A stretch of DNA of 20,997 nt from CAYMLL01 sp964390645 (GTDB lineage Bacteria > Planctomycetota > UBA8108): NCBI GenBank assembly GCA_964390645.1, contig CAYMLL010000116.1, positions 1-20,997 of the forward strand, given 5' to 3'. The notes below the pieces were generated by a model. The model saw nothing but the letters and a program-made list of their open reading frames with translations. It was not told the origin of the DNA and ran no database searches. Both the position numbers and the translations under genes were made by a program. Of the stretch, positions 1 to 8,524 are shown piece by piece. Position 1 is the stretch's first letter. Each line of letters starts with the position of its first letter.

Positions 1-220
1 CCGCCTGCTCACCAACCTCGGCGATGCCCGAGCAGACCTTGACGCCGCCACCCTTTCCGCGACCGCCGGCGTGAATCTGCGCTTTCACGACGCACATACC
101 ACCACCGAACCCGTCAGCGATGGAGACGGCGTCCTCGACGGATGTGGCGACCCTTCCTTGCGGAACCGGAACACCGAAGCGGGCGAGGATTTCCTTCGCC
201 TGGTACTCGTGGATCTTCAC
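1..220 (-). CDS. sucC: Succinyl-CoA ligase (ADP/GDP-forming) subunit beta, 5' part only
   Basis: This is the N-terminal 73 codons of the ATP-grasp beta subunit of succinyl-CoA synthetase, the TCA-cycle enzyme that makes ATP or GTP from succinyl-CoA in the cytoplasm. The start reads VKIHEYQAKEILARFGVP, the family's hallmark N-terminus (HEYQAK), followed near residues 45-61 by KAQIHAGGRGKGGGVKV, the nucleotide-binding part of the ATP-grasp fold. The start is a GTG at 220-218; no in-frame ATG or clear Shine-Dalgarno lies just upstream, and family alignment supports this start. The gene runs off the left edge, so the rest, and normally sucD after it, is outside the window. It is divergent from the lipoprotein gene at 429, and a TATAAT promoter sits at 310-337. 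Confidence 0.92.
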   Translation of the reverse strand, partial: MKIHEYQAKEILARFGVPVPQGRVATSVEDAVSIADGFGGGMCVVKAQIHAGGRGKGGGVKVCSGIAEVGEQA

Positions 221-309
221 GGAACTGCTGCCGCGCGACCCGGAGCGTTCCGAACAGGAACTCGCCCCTCGGCCTCCCGACCCTCGCTGGGGATAAACCG
301 AAAGGGGAG

Positions 310-337
310 ATTATATGACGGTCGATATTCACGACAA
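310..337 (-). promoter_or_regulatory. Predicted sigma-70-type promoter of sucC
   Basis: On the minus strand a perfect -10 hexamer TATAAT (315-310) is preceded, with a 16-bp spacer, by TTGTCG (337-332), which matches four of six bases of the -35 consensus. Transcription would begin near 303 and give a leader of roughly 80 nt before the GTG of sucC. The leader holds a short inverted repeat (GTTCC-N5-GGAAC, 247-261). In such GC-rich DNA a perfect TATAAT is unlikely to be chance, but activity is inferred. Confidence 0.5.
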
Positions 338-428
338 GGCCAAACTACGCCCTGACCGAGTCGCTCTCCACAGAACCGTGGAGCCGTGTCGGAGGGGCTC
401 TTTTCACTCACGACACGAGGAACGCAGC

Positions 429-1100
429 ATGCGATCGACGTCACCAGTCCGCCTGCCCAGCCCCCTGTTCCCGCTCGCCTGCGTCTGCCTGGTCGGCTGC
501 GCGTCGTACGGCGGTCGGCCACTGATCTCCTCCGGCACCGCGTCGTCCTACGTCGAGCACGTCGAACGCAACGGGCTACATGCCGCGGTGATCGACCTCT
601 CTGACCTGCGTTCCTGCGAGAAGCACTTCGGCCGCGACCTTCCCGACCACGATTACGTGCCGGTACGGCTCTTCCTGGAACTCGACATGAGTTCCAGCGA
701 CACCTTTCACGTCAAACGCGAGGACCTCGCCCTCGTACTCCAGAACGGTACGCGGCTGCCCGCGGCCGACCCGTTGACGGTCATCGACGACGTCGCATTC
801 TCTCACTGGCGCTCCTTCTTCGGTTTCCTCCTTGTGCTCCCCGGTCCGTTCGTCGCCTCGTCCGTGTCCTCGGCCAATGACGAGCTGGAAAGTGACTATC
901 TGGAGAAAGCGCTGCGCAGCGTTCGCATCAGCCGGAACATGCGCGTTTACCAGGGCGTGGTATTCTTCGAGCTCCCGCCCGGCCTCAAAGGTCCGCAGAC
1001 CACGGAGGACGCGTTTGTCGAGGTCGTCGCCGGCCGCGAAGGTAACCGTGAAGGAACACTCGGCGAGCGCCTGGAGTTCCCGGTCCACTTCACTCGCTGA
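429..1100 (+). CDS. Predicted lipoprotein of unknown function (223 aa)
   Basis: I do not recognise the family. The chosen start, ATG 429, has a GAGG Shine-Dalgarno at 417-420 and opens a clean lipoprotein signal: a basic N-terminus, a hydrophobic stretch and a lipobox LVGC with the lipidated Cys at residue 24. The frame stays open upstream to an ATG at 315, but that would bury the signal peptide, so it was rejected. The mature part is a mixed globular sequence with a second hydrophobic stretch (about residues 120-145, SFFGFLLVLPGPFVAS) that could be a membrane-associated segment. Near the C-terminus lies a beta-rich segment (VYQGVVFFELPPG). The next gene, also a lipoprotein, begins 19 bp after the stop, so the two are probably co-transcribed and may act together at the inner or outer membrane. 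Confidence 0.75.
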   Translation: MRSTSPVRLPSPLFPLACVCLVGCASYGGRPLISSGTASSYVEHVERNGLHAAVIDLSDLRSCEKHFGRDLPDHDYVPVRLFLELDMSSSDTFHVKREDLALVLQNGTRLPAADPLTVIDDVAFSHWRSFFGFLLVLPGPFVASSVSSANDELESDYLEKALRSVRISRNMRVYQGVVFFELPPGLKGPQTTEDAFVEVVAGREGNREGTLGERLEFPVHFTR

Positions 1101-1119
1101 TCATATCGAGAGTCTCGGC

Positions 1120-3621
1120 ATGCTCCGCAAGACCATCCCGTACGCCATTGTCTGCATGGTCCTCGACGGCTGCGCCGGTCTCGACCCGACGCAGACCGCG
1201 AACTTCGACCAGGGCGTCACCGCTATCGCCGAGAGTCGCTGGGTCGATGCGCGCGGCGCCTTCGACAAGCTGCTCGAGGGAAGACCGGACCACGCACCCG
1301 CACGACTCCTCAGAGCCGAGGCTTGCATGCATCTCGGCGAGGTCGAGAGCGCGCTCAGTGATCTGGAGAAGGCTCTCCATTCGAGCGCTCTTCCCGACCC
1401 GAGGACCGGTTACGCTCATTTCCTCCGCGGTCGCTGCCTCGTCCAGAAAGGTCAACGCCTCGTCGACGACACCGCATTCCGCACACATGCCGTCGATCCC
1501 GATCTGGGGCGTCGCGCACGAGAACACTTCATGAGCGCGAATGTCGCGTTTCGTCGCGCCAGCGAGATCGCTCCCGCACACTATGACTCCCTCCTGTGGC
1601 GCGCGTACTCACTCTACCGCCAGGAGAATTACCGCCGGGCGCTTCAGATTCTGAAGACGTGCGACACACTCCTGCCCGACGACTGGCGACAGCGGTTCTT
1701 CCGGGTCCTCGCCCGGGAAGGCGCACAGGGGCTCGACACCCGCTCCGTCGAGCAAGTCCTCGAAATCGCGTCGGATCTCCCGTCCGACGAGACGTTTCCC
1801 GTCATCAACTATCTCATCGACATCCACGACGAGGTGCCCGAATCAGCCGCACGACGCATCGAGCAGGTAGTCGAGACCTTCCGTCGCGAGACCGGAGTCC
1901 GGAGCACGCGCCTGACGGCCTTCCTTGGCAGGGTCGAGGAGGAGCACGCTACACGCGAACGCTCCACGGTCGTCGCTCACACGATCGAGCAAGCCCGGAA
2001 GCTCGCCATCGAGGGGCGGTACGAGGACTCGATAGGCATCCTGGTTCGCTTCCGGAAGCGGCGAGGCGAGCACCCCGATGTCCGGAAGCTCCACGACCAG
2101 CTGTCCGAACGCTGGTCGCGTCTTCTGGAGACCAGCGCCGCGCCGCTCGTCGACGACGGGTCGCCCGCTCGTCTCCAGGAGGCGCTGAAGATCTACCATT
2201 CCGCCCGCGATCTGACGGAGAACGCCGATCGAGCAGGCGCGATGCTGAAGAAGGTGGCCATGGTGGAGAACCTCCTCCACCAGCACCACGTCGGCGAGCA
2301 GCTCGACGAAGCGGCTCGGCTTCGCGAGCAGGGACGGCACGTCCAGGCGCTCGCACTCGTCGACCGGCTGTCGTTAGACCGCCTGGACAAGATCAACCGC
2401 AACCTCTTGCACTTCGAGCGCGGCGGCGCTCTGTACCATCTGGAGAGGTGGAATGACGCCAGTGCCTCCTTCGCTCGCATATCGCCCGACGCCAGTCGCG
2501 ACTTCGAGCCGCTCACGCTGCTGCACGGCATGTCACTCGTACGGTCCAACCGTCTGGAGGCCGGAGTCGCGCTCCTCAAGACGACCCCGACCGATCAGCG
2601 CGACGACACCATGAACCGACTGATCGCGTCCCAGCTCTTCGGGTCCGGGCGATTAGCAGAAGCGCTGACCTTCCTCGCCGACGTCTCTGAACCCGGCCCC
2701 GACGACACCCGTCTGGAGGCGAACAGTCGAAAGCATCTCGGTATCGAGCTCTTCGGCAAGCACGAGTACTCCAAGGCGGCCGAACACCTCACGCGGTCAG
2801 CGAACCTCTTCCGGAGCGTGCTCGACGAGACCTCCCCCGAGACACTGGCTTTGCTCGGCAAGGCTCAGCACCGTCGCGGTCAGCTCGACCTCGCACGCAC
2901 CGCCTTCGAGGAGTTCGCGCAGGCGCGCCCTCCACGAACAGCGCAGGTGCGCTTTCGGGACGTGTACCTGTCCCTCGGCCGTCTTCGTCTGAAGGACGAG
3001 GACCGGCGAGGGGCCTACGAGGCCCTGAAGCTCTACGTCAGCCTCGGCGGAACCCTGCCGTCGGACCTCTCGACCACACAGGCACGGTTGGTCGCCACAT
3101 TCGCCGACTATCTGCCGCTCGACCGTGTCGTCTACTGGCGCTACGAGCGCGACTTTCCCGCCGGCAAGGAACCCTTCGATGTCTTCGTCCGCGAAGACGC
3201 GGACGGCCGCTACAACATAGAGGTCCGCGAGGACGAACTGACGCTCGAGGAGGAGTGGTGGCTCGAGGAGGATGTCCTCGTGCGCCGAAGCCGACGAGCA
3301 GAGTTTCGTCTGCCGACGCGCCTGAGAGAAGGCTCCGACGAGTTGCCGACAATCGAATACGACGGCGGCGGCCAGAATTGCGTTGCCCGCATCGTCAGCT
3401 ATGACGACAGCGTGGATATCGCCTCGAAACGATCGTTCCGGAACTGCCTGCGCATCGAGACCACGCGCGACCTCCCCATCGGAGACGGTGAGACTCGCCG
3501 CATACGCCAGCTCGTCTGGCTCGCTCCCGGGGAAGGAGAGGTCCGCCGGCAGATCTTCGACGCGGACACGCTGGTCACGACCATCGAGCTGCAGGAGGTC
3601 AAGTTCCGGACAAGGAAGTAA
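1120..3621 (+). CDS. Large TPR lipoprotein (833 aa) with an unrecognised C-terminal domain
   Basis: The ATG at 1120 opens a short lipoprotein signal (MLRKTIPYAIVCMVLDGC) with the Cys at residue 18; the lipobox LDGC has an unusual Asp at -2. The open frame continues upstream to 832 but overlaps the preceding lipoprotein gene, so that extension is rejected. Residues about 25-650 are helical repeats of TPR type, for example FDKLLEGRPDHAPARLLRAE near the N-terminus and AALYHLERW-like and ALTFLAD-like helices further on. The last 170 residues (from about 660, VVYWRYERDF) are beta-rich, with aromatic and acidic patches and two Cys, and I cannot assign them. TPR lipoproteins usually scaffold periplasmic or outer-membrane complexes; that role is inferred. 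It ends 59 bp before the convergent HEAT/TPR gene. Confidence 0.8.
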   Translation: MLRKTIPYAIVCMVLDGCAGLDPTQTANFDQGVTAIAESRWVDARGAFDKLLEGRPDHAPARLLRAEACMHLGEVESALSDLEKALHSSALPDPRTGYAHFLRGRCLVQKGQRLVDDTAFRTHAVDPDLGRRAREHFMSANVAFRRASEIAPAHYDSLLWRAYSLYRQENYRRALQILKTCDTLLPDDWRQRFFRVLAREGAQGLDTRSVEQVLEIASDLPSDETFPVINYLIDIHDEVPESAARRIEQVVETFRRETGVRSTRLTAFLGRVEEEHATRERSTVVAHTIEQARKLAIEGRYEDSIGILVRFRKRRGEHPDVRKLHDQLSERWSRLLETSAAPLVDDGSPARLQEALKIYHSARDLTENADRAGAMLKKVAMVENLLHQHHVGEQLDEAARLREQGRHVQALALVDRLSLDRLDKINRNLLHFERGGALYHLERWNDASASFARISPDASRDFEPLTLLHGMSLVRSNRLEAGVALLKTTPTDQRDDTMNRLIASQLFGSGRLAEALTFLADVSEPGPDDTRLEANSRKHLGIELFGKHEYSKAAEHLTRSANLFRSVLDETSPETLALLGKAQHRRGQLDLARTAFEEFAQARPPRTAQVRFRDVYLSLGRLRLKDEDRRGAYEALKLYVSLGGTLPSDLSTTQARLVATFADYLPLDRVVYWRYERDFPAGKEPFDVFVREDADGRYNIEVREDELTLEEEWWLEEDVLVRRSRRAEFRLPTRLREGSDELPTIEYDGGGQNCVARIVSYDDSVDIASKRSFRNCLRIETTRDLPIGDGETRRIRQLVWLAPGEGEVRRQIFDADTLVTTIELQEVKFRTRK

Positions 3622-3680
3622 GGGGCAGGCACCCTCGCGAGACAGTCCGCCGTCGTATACTCCCCGGTTCCGGCTCGTGG

Positions 3681-5993
3681 TCAGTCCTCCGCCTTCGTCA
3701 CCTCACGTTCCTTCCGGTCGATGCGTCGGCGAACGCGCGCGTAGCCTCGAAGGCAGACCTCGTTCTTCGCGTCGAGAGACTGAATCACGGTTGAGTACTG
3801 AACGAGAGCGAGCGTGTCCTTGTTGACGGCCTCGTAAGCGTTCCCGAGCTGCGTTCGCAGCGAGATCTCCAGCGTCGCGGGCTCGTTGAGCTCTGTACTC
3901 GCCTTCAACGTGTCAATCCCCTCGCGCAATGCCAGGACGGCACGTCTCGAATCGCCTTGAAGACGGTAGATACGAGCGATCTTGACGAAGAGCTCGATGG
4001 CCGTCACCTCCAGATCCTCTCGCACCAACAGGACGTTCCGATTGTAGTCGCGCCGTTGAAAGGGCAAAGTGTCGAGTCTCGGAACGTCGCCCAGGCCGAT
4101 GACCTGGATCGTACGCAGCCGCTGTCGGATCGTCTGGCTGGCATCGAGGTAAGCGCGCAGCGCCGACTGCAGCTCGATTTTGCGCTCCCCGGCAGTGAGC
4201 TCGCTCTTGCTCGTCGCCAGATCCCAGTGGCATGCGGCCAGGCCGAGCATCGTCGAGATACTGGTTGGCTCGAGCGCCAGGCTCGTCTCGAGCTGGTCGA
4301 GAGCTTCGACGATCTTGCCGCGGGCCAAGTAGACGCTCCCCAGCTCGTAGTGGATCCAGTGACGGTCGGCGTCGGTGATCTCGGCGAGCGATCGATGGGA
4401 GATGTCGTCGAGGATCCGTTCAGCCTCATCGAAGAAAGCGACCTTCTTCTCGACGTCATCCTCCGCAACGGCGAGCACCGAGTAGAGAAGCACCGCGAGG
4501 CTGACGTGCGACTTGTAGAAGCCGGGATCTCGCTTGATCGACTCGCGCAGAAAAATCTCGGCTCGCGCGGACTTCTTCTCCTCGAGAAACTCGTGCGCTT
4601 TCTTCCAGAGGTCGAGCGCCTCACGCCGCTCGATCGTCTGGACCTTCTTCTTCTCGAGGACAATTCGCGACTTTTCTTGCAGCGTACGCTCGTTCGTGGA
4701 CCACCAGTCGCGCCACCTGGAGATGGCCTTGTCACGAGAAGCCGGGGTGGCGTCGGCGCGGAAGTCGAAGTTCTGGCCAGTCGTCTCACGCAGTATCTGC
4801 GCGGCGAGCTCGCGAATCGCCTCGTCCTCCTGGCTTCCGACCGTGAGCGCTTCGATCAGGGTTGGAACGCCGACAAAAACACGGTTGCGCGCGAGCGCGA
4901 CCGCGGCGACGAACTGCAGCTGGCCGGAGTTGTCGTTGTAGAGCGTGACGAGAGCACGGTTCTGGTCCAGTCGACGCAGGATCTCGACGCACGCGGCGCG
5001 AATGCGAGAATCTTCCTGCGAGTTCGAGATCAAGTACAGAGCAAGCGGCACCGACTCGTCGGAGAAGCGCGAGAAGATCACCTTCAGCAACGACTCCTTG
5101 ACCTTGAAGTCGCCGTACGCCAGGTCGTCGTAGAGCCCGGGCAAGTTCTCTTCGATCTCGGACGACGTGACCTTCTTGATCCCATGAACGTGAAGCACCC
5201 GACGCAGAGCGAGAATCGCGGCCGCCCTGGCCCGCCGCTCGTCCCGCGACAGCTTCGTGATCTCGGCAAGCGAGCGCTCCACCAAATCGATCGCGAAGAT
5301 CCCCGCCTGAACCAGGAGCTTCTCGGCACGCTCGCGCATCTTCTCGTCATCGCCACGGATGACCTCGAGCGCGCGCCGGATCTCGCTCTCGAGATCCTGG
5401 TTGTAGTGGTGCGACGCCTCGGTGAGGATTTGATCGCGGTACAGAACGCGCTGCACACGGTCGCGGGAGTAGGTCGTCCGCGCGCCGTTCGATAGCTCAA
5501 CACGAACCTCACGACCGTTTTCGCGCAGGATCTTGCAGCGAACGTGGTGCCGGTTGAGTTCGAGGATGACGAGGTCGGTGTCGAGCCGCTCCCTCGCCTG
5601 TCGTCCCTCGAAGAACTCGATGGACTCGATCTCGGACTTGAGGATCTTGCGACTGGCCCCTCGATACCCGAGCTGAATCGCATTGCCGCCCGAGTCGCTG
5701 ACGCGCCCGAACTGCGTCGAGCCATCGAGAAGCCGCACCGTATCGAGGTCCTTCTCGACCGACACGGGTGCTCGTTTCCGGATCGCCGGAGGGACCGGCC
5801 GATCCGGCTTCGTCTCCTCGGTCGGCGAGACTCCCTCACTCTTCGGCATCGGGACCCTGGCCGGATCCCCGGCGTCGCCGGACTCTTCCTGAGCCGGGAG
5901 CGCGAGCGAGGTCACGATCACCAGGGCCAGGGGCCGCAACATCGACAAGCGCCGGTCCGTCCGTCGAATACGTGACGACAAAAGTGGGTTCAT
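3681..5993 (-). CDS. Secreted HEAT-repeat plus TPR protein (770 aa)
   Basis: The N-terminus carries a signal peptide (MLRPLALVIVTSLALPAQ), so the protein is exported. The start may be ATG 5993 or, 17 codons in, ATG 5942, which begins directly at the signal; neither has a convincing Shine-Dalgarno. After a Pro-rich linker comes a small beta domain (about 85-170) with the pattern VRLLDGS...GRV...IQL...KSEIESIEF, then HEAT-like alpha repeats (about 200-430) ending in the SRWRDWWSTNE motif that commonly closes such repeats. A Lys/Glu-rich helix follows, then TPRs from about 460 to the end (for example YELGSVYLARGKIVEALDQL). No catalytic motif is visible; a periplasmic scaffold role is inference. 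It stands alone, divergent from the YhaM-like gene and convergent with the TPR lipoprotein gene. Confidence 0.78.
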   Translation of the reverse strand: MNPLLSSRIRRTDRRLSMLRPLALVIVTSLALPAQEESGDAGDPARVPMPKSEGVSPTEETKPDRPVPPAIRKRAPVSVEKDLDTVRLLDGSTQFGRVSDSGGNAIQLGYRGASRKILKSEIESIEFFEGRQARERLDTDLVILELNRHHVRCKILRENGREVRVELSNGARTTYSRDRVQRVLYRDQILTEASHHYNQDLESEIRRALEVIRGDDEKMRERAEKLLVQAGIFAIDLVERSLAEITKLSRDERRARAAAILALRRVLHVHGIKKVTSSEIEENLPGLYDDLAYGDFKVKESLLKVIFSRFSDESVPLALYLISNSQEDSRIRAACVEILRRLDQNRALVTLYNDNSGQLQFVAAVALARNRVFVGVPTLIEALTVGSQEDEAIRELAAQILRETTGQNFDFRADATPASRDKAISRWRDWWSTNERTLQEKSRIVLEKKKVQTIERREALDLWKKAHEFLEEKKSARAEIFLRESIKRDPGFYKSHVSLAVLLYSVLAVAEDDVEKKVAFFDEAERILDDISHRSLAEITDADRHWIHYELGSVYLARGKIVEALDQLETSLALEPTSISTMLGLAACHWDLATSKSELTAGERKIELQSALRAYLDASQTIRQRLRTIQVIGLGDVPRLDTLPFQRRDYNRNVLLVREDLEVTAIELFVKIARIYRLQGDSRRAVLALREGIDTLKASTELNEPATLEISLRTQLGNAYEAVNKDTLALVQYSTVIQSLDAKNEVCLRGYARVRRRIDRKEREVTKAED

Positions 5994-6176
5994 CGAAGAA
6001 AGGGTCCGAAAGAGAGGTGGATGGGACGCTCACGAACGCCGGGTCGCGAGGGGAAATCCCATAGCGCCGACGGTCGCGGCTCGGAAAACTGGCCGCAAGA
6101 AAAGAGGCCCTCGGTGGAAGGACGGCAGCGAGCGGCCGAACCGGGTATCGTGCCGCAGGCGGGTGGCTCTCTGATA

Positions 6177-6193
6177 CTGTTCTCTCGGAACAG
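6177..6193. promoter_or_regulatory. Inverted repeat CTGTTC-N5-GAACAG, possible operator or hairpin
   Basis: Two perfect 6-bp arms are separated by TCTCG in the divergent intergenic region. It could be an operator half-site pair or a small RNA hairpin. The orientation (GTTC outward to GAAC) is opposite to the GAAC-N4-GTTC LexA box, so it was not called an SOS box. Its role is unknown. Confidence 0.2.
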
Positions 6194-6314
6194 GCGATTG
6201 TACCGTCCTCGCTCGGAGGCGACCAGGGGATCTTCCTAACTCCAGTAAGCGCTGTACACTGGGGCCAACCCGGGCAGCGACGGGAAAACGGTTTCGAGGT
6301 GAGGTCGAGGCCAG

Positions 6315-6320
6315 TATGAT
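6315..6320 (+). promoter_or_regulatory. Possible -10 element of the YhaM-like gene (leaderless transcript)
   Basis: TATGAT lies 9 bp before the ATG at 6330, so transcription would begin at or next to the start codon and the mRNA would be leaderless. That fits the absence of a Shine-Dalgarno before this ATG. The -35 region (TTTCGA with 17-bp spacing) is weak, so the call is tentative. Confidence 0.25.
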
Positions 6321-6329
6321 ACTCCCGTC

Positions 6330-7403
6330 ATGCCTCCAGACCCGTCCGCACCGGACTCCCCCACGACCGACCGCCCCTGGATCCGAGAGCTGCGACGTGG
6401 CGACCGAATCAGCGGCACGACCCTTCTCGTCGAGACTTCCAACTTCAAGCAGACGAGAAACCAGAAGTATTTTATTCAAATGAACTTACGAGATCGCTCG
6501 GGTTCCATCCGCGCGATCCGCTGGGAAGCTGACGAGGTTCTCTACCACTCCTTCCACGTCGATGATTTTCTGCGCGTGAGCGGCCGGATCGAGGAGTTTC
6601 AGGGCAACCTGCAGCTCGTCATCGACACGCTCGAGCGGGTCGACCCGACGATGGTCGACTACGACGAGTTCCTGCCGATGGTCGCCCGCGATCTCGCGGA
6701 GATGGAGACGGAACTGCGCGGGGTTGTCGCCGCGATCGATGACGACCATGTCCGCGCGCTCCTCTCGCGGCTCATCGACGATCCGGAGGTCCTTTTCGGG
6801 CTGACACACTGTCCTGCCGGCAAGCGCCTGCACCACGCCTATATCGGCGGTCTCCTCGACCACATCCTGTCGCTCGTCAAGCTCGCGAACGCTGTCGCTG
6901 ATCGTTACGATCGCCTCGACCGCGATATCCTCGTCGCCGGCTGCATCCTGCACGACATCGGCAAGCTCGAGGAGCTCAGCTTCACACGCAACTTCGGCTA
7001 CACGAACGTCGGCCAGCTCCTCGGCCATATCGGACTCGGTATGCTGCTGATCGACCGCCATGCGCGGCAGGTGCCCGGCTTCCCCGCGTCGCGACTCCTG
7101 GAGATCCAGCACATCATCGCCAGCCATCATGGGGAACTCGAATACGGCGCGCTGAAGCAACCGCAAACTCCGGAGGCCTTCGCCGTCCACTACCTCGACA
7201 ACCTCGATGCCAAGATGGCCACGCTCGACAGCATCGAAGAGGAGCTCCTCGCGCCCATCCCCGGCAGTGCGCCCACCGACGGCCGCTGGAGTGACTTCAA
7301 GCCCCACCTCGGCCGCCGACTGTTCTTTCCAGATCGCGACGGCAACCCATCGACGGCGGATCGCTCGTCGACGGCGGATCGCTCGTCGACGGCTGGCGAC
7401 TGA
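6330..7403 (+). CDS. yhaM: YhaM-type 3'-5' exoribonuclease (OB fold plus HD domain)
   Basis: The 357-aa protein has the two-domain layout of YhaM/CBF1 nucleases, which degrade RNA and single-stranded DNA 3' to 5' with divalent metals in the cytoplasm. Residues about 18-105 form an OB fold (FIQMNLRDRSGSIRAIRW). Residues about 160-300 form an HD domain: HH at 168-169, HD at 208-209 inside CILHDIGK, His233 in GHIGL, HH at 266-267 and Asp290/Asp293 in YLDNLDAK. All metal-binding positions appear intact. The C-terminus is a low-complexity tail encoded by an 18-bp tandem repeat (STADRS units). ATG 6330 fits the family N-terminus, with no Shine-Dalgarno. It is a single-gene unit, convergent with dapA with only 17 bp between the stops. 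Confidence 0.85.
   Translation: MPPDPSAPDSPTTDRPWIRELRRGDRISGTTLLVETSNFKQTRNQKYFIQMNLRDRSGSIRAIRWEADEVLYHSFHVDDFLRVSGRIEEFQGNLQLVIDTLERVDPTMVDYDEFLPMVARDLAEMETELRGVVAAIDDDHVRALLSRLIDDPEVLFGLTHCPAGKRLHHAYIGGLLDHILSLVKLANAVADRYDRLDRDILVAGCILHDIGKLEELSFTRNFGYTNVGQLLGHIGLGMLLIDRHARQVPGFPASRLLEIQHIIASHHGELEYGALKQPQTPEAFAVHYLDNLDAKMATLDSIEEELLAPIPGSAPTDGRWSDFKPHLGRRLFFPDRDGNPSTADRSSTADRSSTAGD
7350..7393 (+). repeat. 18-bp tandem repeat at the 3' end of the YhaM-like gene, about 2.4 copies
   Basis: The unit TCGACGGCGGATCGCTCG occurs at 7350-7367 and 7368-7385, perfectly repeated, then a partial third copy starts at 7386. Being a multiple of three it adds six residues (STADRS) per copy without changing frame, producing a disordered tail. 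Confidence 0.85.
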
Positions 7404-7409
7404 ACGCTC

Positions 7410-7420
7410 GCGGCTGATCG

Positions 7421-7428
<8 letters not shown>
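7410..7428. terminator. Possible bidirectional hairpin between the YhaM-like gene and dapA
   Basis: GCGGCT and AGCCGC form 6-bp arms with a 7-nt loop between the two convergent stop codons, overlapping the dapA stop. There is no T-tract on either side, so it is at best a weak or factor-dependent termination site. Confidence 0.2.
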
Positions 7429-8347
<919 letters not shown>

Positions 8348-8356
8348 GAGCTCGCT

Positions 8357-8362
8357 CCTCCT
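8357..8362 (-). promoter_or_regulatory. Shine-Dalgarno AGGAGG of dapA
   Basis: A consensus AGGAGG lies 9 nt before ATG 8347 and decides the dapA start against the upstream in-frame ATG at 8392. Confidence 0.8.
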
Positions 8363-8390
8363 GAGGGACAGCCTGGAAAGGCCCGGCTGC

Positions 8391-8396
8391 ATTGTA
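8391..8396 (-). promoter_or_regulatory. Possible -10 element of an internal dapA promoter
   Basis: TACAAT on the minus strand would give a start near 8384 and a short leader including the AGGAGG site. No good -35 is found at 16-18 bp spacing. The 177-bp glmM-dapA gap, larger than the other gaps downstream of recO, makes a separate promoter plausible. Confidence 0.2.
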
Positions 8397-8524
8397 GATG
8401 AGAGCCCGGGGAAACACCACGAGGAAGGGACTCGACGGAGCTTCCGGCCGCGAAGGCACCACCACCCGAGGGGAACGGGTCCGTTTTCGACGCATCGCTC
8501 CCGGGAGAGACAGCCGCCACCGCA

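Larger units (their letters stand above)
5994..6329. other. 336-bp divergent intergenic region
   Basis: This gap separates the start of the HEAT/TPR gene (minus) from the start of the YhaM-like gene (plus). I see no tRNA T-loop, no convincing small gene and no repeat array. It contains an inverted repeat CTGTTC-N5-GAACAG at 6177-6193 and a -10-like TATGAT at 6315-6320. On the minus strand there is a TACAAT (near 6194-6199) that could serve the HEAT/TPR gene, without a good -35. Short open frames on both strands here look like chance in GC-rich DNA. Confidence 0.6.

Noticed and set aside
315..428. Upstream extension of the first lipoprotein to ATG 315
   Set aside because: It would place 38 residues before the lipoprotein signal; ATG 429 has a Shine-Dalgarno.
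3622..3680. Terminator between the convergent TPR lipoprotein and HEAT/TPR genes
   Set aside because: No stable inverted repeat with a T-tract was found in these 59 bases.
3957..5495. Long plus-strand open frame (512 codons) opposite the HEAT/TPR gene
   Set aside because: Antisense shadow of a clearly coding minus-strand gene; the product is low-complexity and resembles no family.
6177..6193. LexA/SOS box
   Set aside because: The arms are in the opposite order to GAAC-N4-GTTC and the spacing differs.
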